Source: Isoetes taiwanensis
Taxonomy: Eukaryota > Streptophyta > Lycopodiopsida > Isoetales > Isoetaceae
DNA: 64,000 nt
Direction of reading: 5' to 3'
NCBI GenBank assembly: GCA_021234155.1
Contig: JAJEKV010000039.1
Coordinates: forward strand, 6,122,745-6,186,744
Each line of letters opens with the position of its first letter. Positions within the stretch are counted from its first letter, which is position 1. The notes beneath the pieces were generated by a model, which was given only the letters and a program-made list of their open reading frames with translations, was not told the origin of the DNA and ran no database searches. The position numbers and the translations under genes were made by a program. Shown piece after piece: positions 48,300 through 59,700 of the stretch.

Positions 48300-49060
48300 A
48301 GCTAGGAAACCAATGCCTAATAGCAGAACAAGTGCATATGAAACCAATGCCTAATAGCAGAACAAGTGCATATGAAAGAAGGCAATCTAGAGTCATTAAA
48401 GCAGCATGAATCAACATGTTACAGAGAAGCAACAATTAGTAGGTGCAACTTCTTGGGAAGCTTGCATACATATTAAAGAAGCAACAATTAGTAGGGTTTG
48501 CAACTTCTTGGAAAGCTTGCATGCATATTATAAGTTCTTACATGTTAATTGTTGTGTTATAAGTTATGACATGGTAATTGTTGTTGTGGTACTTTAATGT
48601 TCTGCCATATGAATGCCATATGAATGTGGGTATAGTTACCATTGTTTTGCAATGTACTTTTTGTCATTGGTTCAAATTTTTTTTTTTGCTTCTACAGTTA
48701 TCACAGTAGGCGCATATAGATACATATATTCAAGAAAATCCATTAAGCCCATCCTTCGTTTCATATTTAATTGGCAAGAGTCATGAACACAAGTTTCGTA
48801 TTTTATTTGAACACACAACATCCAAGTATTTTTAAAGATATCTCTAATAAAGGAGCAAAGTACTTTTAAAGATAGCTATAGGTAAAGGTGGAATACACAA
48901 TGAACAAAAGGTCACACTAAATAACACAACAAATGCAATGCTTCTTAAAGATATTTCTAATAAGCAAAGTACTTTTAAAGATAGCTATAGGTAAAGGTGC
49001 AATACACAATGAACAAAAGGTCACACTAAATAACACAACAAATGCAATGCTTCGAAAAGG
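48300..49060. repeat. Three sets of direct repeats in the 3' part of H3
   Basis: A ~40 bp unit (gaaaccaatgcctaatagca) twice at 48305-48375; a ~55 bp unit (gaagcaacaattagtaggt..gcaacttcttgg) twice at 48425-48530; and a ~115 bp unit (aaagtacttttaaagatagc ... aacacaacaaatgcaatgct) twice at 48855-49055. No gene here; 47765-48300 also shows nothing supportable. Confidence 0.75.
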
Positions 49061-49315
49061 TTACATGATGTTCACAACTCATCTATAGCCACAACACATC
49101 CATATTCATGTACAAGCAGTAAGAGACCATGACTATATGAGATTTAGTAAACACCATCAACAACCCATAGACATGGCCACTTGCAATCTACATGTTTCCA
49201 AAATGATCCAATGGCCCAGAAGATGCTCTACGCAAATAGACAAGTTCCCAACATTTATAGGTTCCCAAAATATGCCCAGCAACGCTGGGCACCGTTACTA
49301 GTTATAATATAAAGA

Positions 49316-50164
49316 TCATTATTGAGCCAGTCAACAAAGTCCCCAGCATCCTTGACGGAAGCCTTAGCAAAAGTGCTAGCATGCATGGAAACATTTTGAC
49401 TCATAAGCTGGAAGGTGGCCCTCATCACAACGAACTCATTGTCAGCAGCATTCTGTTTTCCATCACTCCTCCTTGTCATTCTCACACTGCTGTAGTAAAT
49501 GCTAGTGATGGGATCTCTGTCAGATCCTTGGATATCATAAATAGTGTACATGCATCTTTCAAAGACTTTGGAAGTCGGCTACTTGATGAGAGAATGAGCC
49601 GCATCCTTTATCATATCCACAATTCCGCCGGCAATTTGAGTGGGGGGGGGGGCTCTAAAGCAATCTCTGCGCCAGGCCTTCACAAAGTTAGCCACAAAGA
49701 TCCAACAGAGGTCGGTAATCATGGCTCTTATTAGTAATCCTTTCAGAATTTGGACTCCTTGAGCTAACGAACCTGGGAGAACTTTTGAAGGAGAGAGAGA
49801 GAAAGTTTGAGAACCCCTGGGCCTCTTTTTTGCCGGATCTTGTCCATTGACATTGGGAGAATAACCGACTTTCGCCATGGCGAGATTGATAAATGTAGCT
49901 AGGGCGTGTGGATGGTACTTTGGGGCTCTCGCGATAACACTTGTAAGGATCATCAACAGGGAAGTTCGCACGTTGTTTATTGAAGCTTTTGCTTTCTCTT
50001 TGAAACATCCTGTGTATCGGCCAGGAGCAAGATACGCTAGGAGCAACGCTTGCTGCAAAGAACTCTTACTTGATGGCCATTATCTTTGCCGTGGCGGACT
50101 CTATCAAACTTCGGACTCGGCTCCACCTCCTCGAGGGTTTCAACAGAGATTTAAGAGATGCCAT
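49316..50164 (-). pseudogene. Unit gene copy 3, 3' end replaced by Helitrons
   Basis: Third paralogue. From 49316 to about 49560 it is identical or nearly so to copy 1 (MTRRSDGKQNAADNEF, ATFQLMSQNVSMHAS). The Helitron cluster enters within the codon for the Asp that is third from the end, so the frame runs on into LYIITSNGAQRCWAYFGNL before stopping. From 49560 to 50164 several frameshifts occur, nearly all at CAG/CTG sites of copy 1 (ttcagcactgg reads ttcaaagactttgg), so the underlying gene may be less damaged than it looks. Start ATG at 50164 and TATA box at 50245 remain. Confidence 0.75.
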
Positions 50165-50244
50165 TTTCACCGGAACACAAGAGATCGTTATGTATACCGC
50201 TACAACACAAGGGCTTGATGCTTGAAATTGTAAGTTCGATGATG

Positions 50245-50254
50245 CTCTTTTATA
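50245..50254 (-). promoter_or_regulatory. TATA box of unit gene copy 3
   Basis: TATAAAAGAG on the minus strand, 81 bp before the ATG at 50164, as in copy 1. The promoter is intact although the coding sequence is disrupted. Confidence 0.5.
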
Positions 50255-50689
50255 GTCGCATCACCGATATCCCGGTATGGGCCAAACGTTTGCCTTAAAG
50301 AATATTAAAGGATCCGAAGCATTTTAATTTTAATTGAAGAAATTGACGGCGTGGTCTACCATAAAGAAATTGTCCCTTGGCAAACTTAAACGGCGGCTTT
50401 AACCGAAATTCCTTTGCACATGGGCGACTAAATTGTCCCTTAGCGACTAATTACTAAAGCTTGACCAAAATGTTTTGGGTTTTTAAATCATTGGAATATA
50501 ATGTTTTGGTTTTTTTATTTGTTATCAGTTCAATCATGACGTTGGTCCCATCAAAATAGTAAGAATCCAGCACTGTTGCTTTTGGTCAAATCAAAGACAT
50601 TAAAAATCCAGCACTGTTGCTTTGTTGAGAATTGGTCAAATCAAAGATGTTAAAAATCCAGCAAAGTTGCGTGATTGTTCAGTCACGCC

Positions 50690-50825
50690 CCTGTTCCGTG
50701 TCGTGATCGTGGTGATCGTGTCGTGTGGTGATCGTGATCGTGTCGTCGTTCCGTGTTCGCGTCGCGTGTTTAGGTCGTCGTGATCGTGATCGTGTGGTGA
50801 TCGTGGGTGATCGTGGGGATTCGTG
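50690..50825. repeat. GATCGTG-type CpG-rich tandem repeat (copy 3)
   Basis: Same block as 9655-9810, dominated by gatcgtgtcgtg and ggtgatcgtg words. Confidence 0.75.
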
Positions 50826-50828
50826 CCA

Positions 50829-53488
50829 TCCTATCCTATATAATAATGTTATAGGGTGTTGTATCCAGCCCTAAATCGGAGGGCTAAGATTGGACCCTAA
50901 CATTGGACGGCTAAGATTTGTTTTTTGTTTTCAGATTACGACTAAACCTAATCTACCTGTTGTTGTTGAGACGAACGCAGATAGCAATGGAGGCGATGGA
51001 CGCTTCATGCCTATGTCTCATGCTCCCGGGAGTATTCCGTCTATGTTTTGAGCCATCTGGGGCCATTCCGTATTCGTTTTGTGCTACTGTGGCAACAAGG
51101 TTTGATCTGTTTGTTTGCGTCGTTTTAAGCCTGTTCCTTGGGTTCAAAATTCGATTTCCAACTGTTACAATCATGAGAGACCCCTGTTTAGCATAATGCA
51201 GGAATGTTTTATCCGTGGCTATGCTTTGGATCTTCCCCATGCTTGTGACAGTGAATGACAAGCAGGGAGTATTGCTTCGTCAAGAGTTCGGGTTCCTGTT
51301 CATTACAGAAATAATATGGCTTCTCCCTCAGCTACAACATCTTTTGCTACAGTTACCAAGAGCCCTGTACAGAAGTGCGGGCATGTTGGCAAACATAATA
51401 GAATAGAATAGTGGATTGTGCATGTTGGAGAAACTACTATCTGTTAGATGTTGGTTGTTTTTTAATGTCTGCCACTCATATTCATCAAGACTATTACATC
51501 ATAGAGGAGTATTACATCATAGACTAAATAATGGAGCAGTAAACTGTCTGGAAGAGGTCGATCCAAACATGTGCATAAATTTAAAAATGTCTGTTTTCTT
51601 TTGTTCAAGAAATTGCTCCTACTGCATATATGCTGGACGGACCCTTTTTTGAAGTTCTGCTCCCCAATGAAGGTAAGTTGAAGCTTCTTAACTTATCTTT
51701 ATATTCTTCCTTCATAATTGTGGGAGTAGATCAATAATTTCACGCAATGCACTAAAGTGAAAGTTTAAAATGCATGACGGTACAGAAAGAGGTGAAACTT
51801 TTCCCAAATGGCCAAAGCTCTACTTCATTTTTGAAGCTTCACTGCGCCTGATATATGTTCTGCTCTCACCGGCTGGGTTATCTATTGTCGTTTGTGGTTC
51901 TTACTGTTGCCATTTGTGGTTCTTACTTTTGGGGAATGCAGTATTTTGTTTGTCTTTTGTGACAGACTTGAACTTGGGCATGAAACAGCTTGGAGAGCTA
52001 GAAAGATGGGTCTTTTCAGGTACATAATGAAGATTCTTTCTTTGTATTTTTATTTGTCAGATCGTTATACGTTATTTGTCAGATCGTTATACGTGCCAAT
52101 TACCGACTATGAGAGGATGGGTATTATGTTGATCTCTTAGCTCCTCTTCTTGACAGAATTTATGTGCATGCATATGTACACATTTTCTTGGAAAGAATCA
52201 TTGATATCGACTTCATCAAAATATTGCAGCTATTCATTGCATGGGGAGGAATAGAACAAAGCCGATGCACCAGCAAATGCAAGTTTTTTTTGTTACTTTT
52301 AGTAAACTTAGAGAAGGCCCTGCCGCATATTTAGTAGATTGTAAGCCAATATTTGCAAATAAATTTTTAAGAATTTAATTGGCATTTTTCCTGCATTTGA
52401 ATTTACTGCCTTCTATTGTTTTTTTTAATCTCTATGTTTTGTGTTTTGGCAGCAAAGAATTTTACGCCCTCTAGCCTATTGATAAGACCATTCAAAGCAG
52501 TCTATGAGGTTATTGTATTGCAGCTGAGATCTAAAGAATTTTGATAATTTTATGGAAAACCATTCCTTTATGAAACTGCTTTTAGGATTCACAACAAAAC
52601 ATATTATCAGCATGTGTCTCTATTCATAAGAACCTGCATTTGCCTCAATTTAGAGAAACTACAAGCAAAACATGTGCAATAGAAAACTGCAAGCAAGACA
52701 CGTGTGATGTGTGTGGTGTTATAGATGGACTAGGGCGTGGTGTTATACATTGCAGGAAAATATAGATTAAGGTTTTGTCATAAAATTATTTCAAATGTTC
52801 CACTTTCGATGTACCTTTGACTCCTACAATTTCTTTTATTCTCAATGGTTTGTTGTGTGAATTTTAAACCTTCTTGGGCATTGCTAAGGCCATTCGAGCA
52901 ATATATGAGATATATGGTTCTAAAATGCCATGTTGTAAGCAAAGAAACTACTTTAAACCTTCTTGGGCATTGCTAAGGCCATTCAAGCAATATATGTAAC
53001 ATATGGTTTCTAGAGTGCCATGTTGTTGCAAGCAAAGAAATAACTATTGTACACATGTACACATGACATTGTCAAGTGCATTATTAGTCATAACCATGAA
53101 GTATATAAACATAAACTATTTGCAAGATATGCACATTCAGTGTAGTTTCACATTTGACATGCTTAGTTATGGCACATAAATATAAACTATTTGCAAATAT
53201 GCACATCTGATGTAAACTATTTGCCACATCTGATGTTGTTTCACATTTGGCAAGCTTGGTTACGGGATGTCTCTTAGAGAGAATATTGGATAATATCTAG
53301 AGTGCCATGCTAGGAAGTGTTGCAAGCAAAGAAATGAAACTACTGTACATATGACATTTGTCAAGTGCATTAGATAACCATGTGAGAGTTGGGTTTTGTG
53401 TTAGTGAATTTAGTGTGTGTTTTTATAAATTATATTATTCATAAACAGGTTCCAACATTAGCCCAGCAATGCTGGGCACTATTACTAG
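50829..53488 (+). mobile_element. Non-autonomous Helitron, 2.6 kb (copy 3)
   Basis: Same element as 9815-12456. The 3' hairpin is GCCCAGCAATGCTGGGC, followed by ACTATTACTAG|T. It carries a 22-bp duplication (ttatttgtcagatcgttatacg) around 52050-52092 that the other copies lack. Confidence 0.8.
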
Positions 53489-53719
53489 TATTATATGGAT
53501 AGTTAACTGGCGAAAGGAAATTTCATAAAAGTAATGCACACCTAGGCAGAATTACTGCCTTTTTCTGCATATTTTACCCCGCGCAATTCTCTCTCCGCCT
53601 GTGTATAGCGGCGCCGCCAATATTTTGTGGCTATGGCGGACTATGGCGGAGCAATGACCTTCAAATCTTCTGGCGACCTTCCTTCAAATCTCTTCGTCTG
53701 AAGCACTGCTGCCGGATGT

Positions 53720-53910
53720 TTGAAAGAGAGCAGCGTGAATAGTCAGAGATCTATCCGGAATAGCTTCTTCATGAATAGCCTCTCCATGAATAGCCAGAGA
53801 TCTAGCCGGAATAGCCTGAATAGCTACAGATCTAGCTGAAATAGCCTGAAGCGGAGCAAATTCATTGAGGAAAGCCAGAGAGCCAGAATAGCCGGAGATC
53901 TCTTTGTTTC
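53720..53910. repeat. GAATAGCC minisatellite-like block (copy 3)
   Basis: Same block as at 12690; one gatctagcc reads gatctatcc. Confidence 0.7.
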
Positions 53911-54795
53911 GGAGATCTCTTCATTTAGTAAGTTTTGTTTCTTTTCTGTGAGTTTTGTTTCTTTTCTGTGGCGTTTCATGCCCTTATGTTCTTGCATTTT
54001 TCCCTGTTGTACATGCATCAAAAGCTCCGATGGGGATGAAAGAAGCATTTCGGGCATGAAAGAAGCATTTCTGAAGCATTCCGGCCTTCAAATCAAAGCT
54101 CTGATAGCCCAGTTTCATCAGGCATAGCCATTGAAGGGAAAATTTGTGCCATAGCCGTTCAACTTTCTCTGTTCAGCATATTTTTCCCTGTTCGTAATTC
54201 TGCCAGGTGTGCATTACGTAAGGGAATCTACTGTCCTCAGGTATTCCCCTCAGAATATTCCTCGGCGGAGCCACCAGCCTCGGCGGAGCACTCGCGGCTC
54301 CGCCGCTCGTGCGCCGCCTCAGCTGGCGGCGCCGCCTCGGAAATTCCTCGGCGAAATACCCTCGGGGCGTAGATTCCCTATTACTTAAGCAGTACTGCCA
54401 TGGCGGGAGAGCTGAGTCAGAATTTTATGCCCAGCTGAGGCACTGCTTAACCAGCCGGGTGAATTCAGCACATCAGACAAAAAAATTTCAACACAAGAGA
54501 GATCAGCAGCATGTGAACGGCTGCGGGGTTCAGGAGTTCAGCGCGGGGCAGCAGGGCTTCAGCCCCCGCAGAAAAGCTTGCCCATGTGATCGCTACATTA
54601 AAGAATATTAAAGGATCCCGAAGCTCTATCTATGTAGACCTGATATCCCCTCAAAAATGATATCGTTGAAATACATGACAGTAATATAGTTTCACTCATG
54701 TGACTCACGTCGTAATTAATTCCGACCATATTGAAGATGCTGTAAGTAGATGGCGGCCAGAACATGGTGAACACAAAGATAATATATAATTTACA

Positions 54796-55920
54796 CTAGG
54801 GAATTGCCCAGCGTTGCTTGGGCAAAGCTAGGGAAAGCATTCGGGGGTGTGCATTGTTATTTGCTATCTGATGTCCTCATTGTGTTTGGCGTATATAAAG
54901 ATGCAATGCGCCTTTAGTATATAAAGGAAATGCGGTAAGGATGATTGATTATACATTTATCTCATCTGTTAATATTTCTTTGTACACTACATTTCGTGTA
55001 TATTTTTTGGCCATTCTATGCCTAGGCTTTAAACAAATCATGTGTATTTACATGATTTGTCCATATCATTTGCTTAAATCTTGTATGTTTACCTACTTTA
55101 TTGTCTTACTTTGTTTGACCATGTTTCTTTCTATATGCTTTTCTTAGGAGCTTAAATTCTAATTTATTGGTGGCACAAACCAAGTCTTGAGACATAATTC
55201 AAAAATCTTGAGGTGTCTTTTTTATATGGTCTTATGATAGGTCCTTCCCAAAGAGCTTGAAAACAACATGCTACTTGTGTTGAACAATCCGAAAACTATT
55301 GTCTTGCCTAATATAATTAATGGCGTCTTTTGAAGGTACCTATAGAGATTTCACTATGAGGACAACCAAGTGCCATACTTTATAATCGTTTACCTATGTT
55401 GAATACATTAGGGTTCTTTTGTTTAAAAAACCAACTTAAACATGCATTCTTTCCCCGGGGGGGGATGGGTTCATCCCAGTAGTGGGGACACATTATATAG
55501 TACATTCTGTGTTTTCGTCTGGTTTTCATCTGCTTTGTGTGTTGCATATACCGTCTCATAGGTCAGTTTGGCCTCCGCAGACGTTAAAATATACTTCCTT
55601 CCTTCCTTCCTTCTTTTCATGTTTTATAATGCTCCATAATTCTCACAATACTTTCGATATTTTCTTAGCATTCTCACCTAACCGAACTATATAGGACCTT
55701 GGTCTACTCGAACTGGAAATTAATTTATGTGGGCAACTGACCATGATGAAAAAACATAAATATTTCATCCTGCATTTTAACACGGTTGAATGAATATTTC
55801 GTCTAGGAGGCAGGCATATAATCTCCCCAATCATATTGAGAAGGTACCTCGTGCTTGCATTGGGTTGTCTAGAAGAAAGGTAAATGTTGTCTCCAGTTCT
55901 TTTCTCACATTATAATTTGA
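54796..55920 (-). mobile_element. Putative minus-strand Helitron (copy 3)
   Basis: Same element with a single 3' end at 54796 and the cleanest sequence. An open frame at 55482-55694 (70 codons) has no recognisable domain and is kept only in copies 2 and 3; it is not called as a gene. Confidence 0.5.
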
Positions 55921-55921
55921 A

Positions 55922-55949
55922 CTAGTAATGGTGCCCAGCGTTGCTGGGC
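55922..55949 (-). mobile_element. 3' terminus of a further minus-strand Helitron (copy 3)
   Basis: The plus strand reads CTAGTAATGGTGCCCAGCG and continues TTGCTGGGCAT, the inverse of a Helitron 3' end (hairpin, ~7 nt, CTAG). It lies one base from the putative 5' end of the previous Helitron. The 5' end belonging to it was not found. Equivalents at 31177 (hairpin read as cccggcaaggccgggc) and 14970 (hairpin unreadable). Confidence 0.6.
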
Positions 55950-56421
55950 ATAAGTTGGGAACGTGTGTGGAAACCTGTTCAACTCAGATTCATTTTTATA
56001 AACCTAATATAATTAGGCAAATCCGTAGAGAAATTATTATTTGTTGTCACATACTCTGATACTCTAAATTTAAGTTGTGCCTAAGGGCTCTCAAAACCTT
56101 TGGGTCGCATTAACTATAGGAAATTGCTGTGGACGTTCCGTGTGGTTGTACATCAAGAGTGGGGTATTAATGTGTTGCATGTATTATAGCATGTTAAATT
56201 TTGAGAAATATGACTTGTATATGAAATCTCTAGAGCAGAGGTTTTAACATAAGTAGGGATCGTCCTAACCAGGTTCAATAAAGCCAATTAAGACTGAGCA
56301 AACATCTTGTTTTGGAGCAACTTAATTGACTCAATCCATACCCTTTAAAGCATATGTATTTGTTCGTGGAATTATTGCTACATTGCTTGGGTACCACCAT
56401 ATGAGGGGCATTTTATCACCT

Positions 56422-56742
56422 GGGTGAAAGCATGCTAGGGTGTACCATCTAAAGTTCTTTTTAGGGAGTGCAAAACTACCCAAAAAAGTACCCAGCACTA
56501 GGTACTGGGAACTTCCATAAATGTCTCAATAAACAATAAGTTTGAGAGTTGACTCATTCATTTTAGTCTCTAATAGTATTGTTATCCTCTACTACTATAG
56601 GTTGACATGTTATTGACTTTCAATTTAAAAATTTTGGATTGATTTTAATGGGAAGAAAAAACAGAAGTACCAGTTTTAAAAGTGCCCAGTGTAGGTACTT
56701 TTGAGGGTTCCAAAAGTGGTACACCGTAGCATGCTTTCACCC
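56422..56742. mobile_element. Second MITE of the same family, whole (copy 3/4 junction)
   Basis: 321 bp, gggtgaaagcatgctagg to tagcatgctttcaccc, flanked by ACCT on both sides (56418-56421 and 56743-56746). The same 4-bp duplication length as the MITE at 5605 supports one family. In units 1-3 this MITE is split by a ~2.6 kb insertion carrying the PPR fragment; here it is whole. Confidence 0.85.
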
Positions 56743-59700
56743 ACCTGGTGTATTGCCTTAATCAAGAGCCAAAGTTAGCCAATGAGTTAGGCAATTATAT
56801 CATATGTAGGCAATTATATAAAGCATGTGAACTGGATTCCTTATGAGCTGTAAATATGCCAGCTAAATGGTTTCCTTTTAAAGCACATAGAGCATACAAC
56901 GTCCATGTTTCATAAGTCTAACTATATTTAGGAACCGACCACGTGTGAAAACAAAATACTCTGTAACAAATTGTGGAACTTTTCTATATAAGCTATGAAT
57001 TAGATAAAAATCTTTCCTACTACAAAAATCACACCCTTTTGTAATTGTTTAGTGTATTGAAGATTGATTCTTTTTATTGCACATATAAGCTCACAAAAGA
57101 TTAAATATGACAAATAAATAAAGAAGTAGATGACAACGTTTTAGATGAAGCATATATAAGCTCACAAAAGACAAATAGATAAAGTAGATGACAACGTTTC
57201 ATCTAAAATCAGATATGTCACGTGTCAGTGTAGTGTATGTACAATCATCTGGATGACCCTCGCATACATTCTCTTCATGTTCATTCTCAGTTGGCCCCTT
57301 TTCTTGTTATGCTTAGCTTCTCAGCTACATTTTTTGCAGTTGCTTAGTTAGAAAATGAATCAATCTTTTTCATAACGTACTCTGTTTTCTCGATCTGATG
57401 CCCAAGTCAACATAATGCTCCTCCAACAAAGGATACAGTCCGTGATTAACCTGCTAAAGTCGGAATCATGACTTAATCGGGTCGCATTTTTATAAGCTTG
57501 AGCTGATTATATCATTCTGCTTGACTAATCCCATTCGATGAGCAAGAATTTCTTCGCCTTCTATGAGATAACCTTCATAACCTAAACATTCCAACAAAGA
57601 ATGAAATACCAAGTTGAGAGAGAGCTAAATAGGTCGAATAAAGAAGAGTAATTGCATTATCTCCAAGTATACATAATATAACCGGAAGCTTGGTAAAGAA
57701 AAATTGCTAGCAGACATGTTTCCATATGAAGTTTAGAGTCAATAATCTCTATTATTTTCCATTGTGCAATGTGTGACGTAAACACCATCTGTCATTGCCA
57801 TTGCCATGGCTCAATACCCAGTGGTTATGACTAATTTTAAATATGGTTTCATCGCCAAAGGCGACATACCTTGTGCCTTTTTTCGCGCATATAGATCAGA
57901 GACTAAGCATGGAATGCAGCAAATCTGGCCCTGCATGCAAATAATTGAATTACAGAGTAAGAGTAAAGAAGCTTGTCCTAGGCTTGTTGTCACCTTGGCA
58001 AGCATGTAGATCACTTGTTCTTTTTCTCAAAATCTTGACATTCAGGTTTCTAAAGCCTTTTCATGACTTGTTCTAGCCATGGCTTTTTCAAGCTAATAAA
58101 CCAAACTAAACATAATATAATAACGTACCTGGTGGTCTAATAGAAGCAAGGGGAATATCTTATATTATAATGTTTTGTAATGGACCACGCCCTAGATCGA
58201 ACGGCTTAGATTCGCTCTCTCTGTTTAACGGTCAAGATTGCCTCTTGAACATTAAAACTATTTTTTTTCTCTCTTTCCTCCCGCAAGGAGTAGAACGATG
58301 GCAGATTGGGCACCGCAATCTTCCATATCCACATGCTGGGCAGCTCTCAAGCCCCTTCTCATTTATAAGCTTATTCGCTTATGCCCTTTTTCGTCGGGCG
58401 ATTATTGCGTGCATAATTCCTCTTTGGCCATGGCCTAACCCTATCCGTTGGAGTTGAGTCCTTCTTCACTTACACTCTTGATGCAGCAGTAGCAGTTCAA
58501 TAGAAAGAATGGAGGTCAAAGTGAATGTAAGGATGATATGAAGGCAACAAAGGATGGTATTGGATCAACTTTTGACTTTTTTCCCATGGCAAGGGAAGGG
58601 TCGCCATAGCTGCATGTGCACAAATCCTTTTTAGTATAAGGTGCGAGTTAGGTCTCATGGGACATGCCGCCATAGCCATCCTCTGCTCTAACTTCGTGGT
58701 TAGAGAATCACAAACAGCAGGCCAGGATTTGATGATTATGGCTAAGACTTACTTTTTCTGGTCTTAGATTTTGAGTTCTTGCATTTCTTTGTCAGGTTTA
58801 GTTTAAGCTCGGCATTTAGATCTGCTGGAGATAGTGGCGACATGATTTTGACGCCTGAAGAATCAAGAAGCATTATAAGAGGTTGAAATAAACAAAGATT
58901 AAAGACTAAAGCGGGCAGAAGAAAGGCCCGCTTTAGAAAAAGAAAATCGTATTCTTTTCGACCATCAGCGTTTGCCTAGATTTTTTGAAGGTCGTTTAAG
59001 CAAGCCTGGCAATGGAGCTCTTAATTATGGTAGTCTGGGTTCTTTGGAGGTTTGTTTTTATATTTGAAGCTCTTGGATATGGATCTTTTTCCCCTGCATT
59101 GAGCTATGGAAGAAGCTAAGAGACGAGCACTGAGTTCAGACAAAGATTGCAGGTATGCTAATTGCCTTTAGATCTTTGGCTTAATCTAAAAACTATGAGC
59201 GGACACATGGTAACAAAAAGCCATGATAAATGTTCAGATTTGCAATCGGTTGTTCAGCTAACCCAAAACGAGAGATCACGAGGCTCGAGATAAGAATATG
59301 GAAGCATTTCATTTTATTTGCTTGCTTAACGATAACTATCAATGCATTATCTTCTTGGTGAGCCATAGAACTTCGGTAATCTTTTTGCAAATGTTACAAT
59401 AGAGCATTATGTTCTCTGAAGAGCGAAAGGCAAACATGAGGCATTATTATGTTGCCCACTGAAGACCTTGATGCACTGATATTGGTCTCTACTGATGATG
59501 ATCTAAAAAATTTGAACTAATGCAACCCTCTTTGCTTAATGGAAAAAATATGAACTAATGCATATAAATGGAGTGAAATTTGGGCAGTCTACAGTTTCCT
59601 GCACAAGTGTACTGCATATATGAAGGACCCCATCATCTGTAACAGGTTTATTCTTCTTCTTGGGAAAGAACTGCTACAGCCAGGAAGAGTAGATGACAAA

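Larger units (their letters stand above)
44904..49301 (+). mobile_element. Helitron H3, 4.4 kb, with captured dynamin and PLATZ gene fragments
   Basis: 5' end A|TCCTATATTATAAAG at 44904. The 3' end is GCCCAGCAACGCTGGGC, ACCGTTA, CTAG ending at 49301, followed by T. Inserted into H2 14 bp from the H2 5' terminus. It carries, in its own orientation, dynamin-related and PLATZ pieces and perhaps a third fragment. No Rep/helicase, so non-autonomous. A CCCTAGATCCGACGGCCAAGATTTG block follows the 5' end, as in relatives at 3603 and 9815. Confidence 0.85.
42699..49315 (-). mobile_element. Helitron H2 (minus), containing nested Helitron H3
   Basis: 3' end on the minus strand: hairpin GCCCAGCAACGCTGGGC, ACCGTTA, CTAG at 42699. 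The 5' end is TCTTTATATTATAA at 49315, interrupted after 14 bases by H3 and resuming TGTTATTGGG at 44903. Without H3 it is about 2.2 kb. Its own part has no recognisable domain; minus-strand frames at 44250-44659 are open but unrecognised. Together with H1 it sits between A and T of the host gene. Confidence 0.8.
32443..56560. repeat. Tandem segmental repeat, copy 3, interrupted by Helitron cluster
   Basis: Colinear with copies 1 and 2 up to 40507. It resumes at 49316 after an 8.8 kb Helitron cluster and runs to about 56560. It ends early: after the left part of the MITE at 56422 the sequence passes straight into the right part, so the PPR-bearing insertion that opens copies 1-3 is missing at the copy 3/copy 4 junction. 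A patch at 37780-38160 looks scrambled relative to the other copies. Confidence 0.88.
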
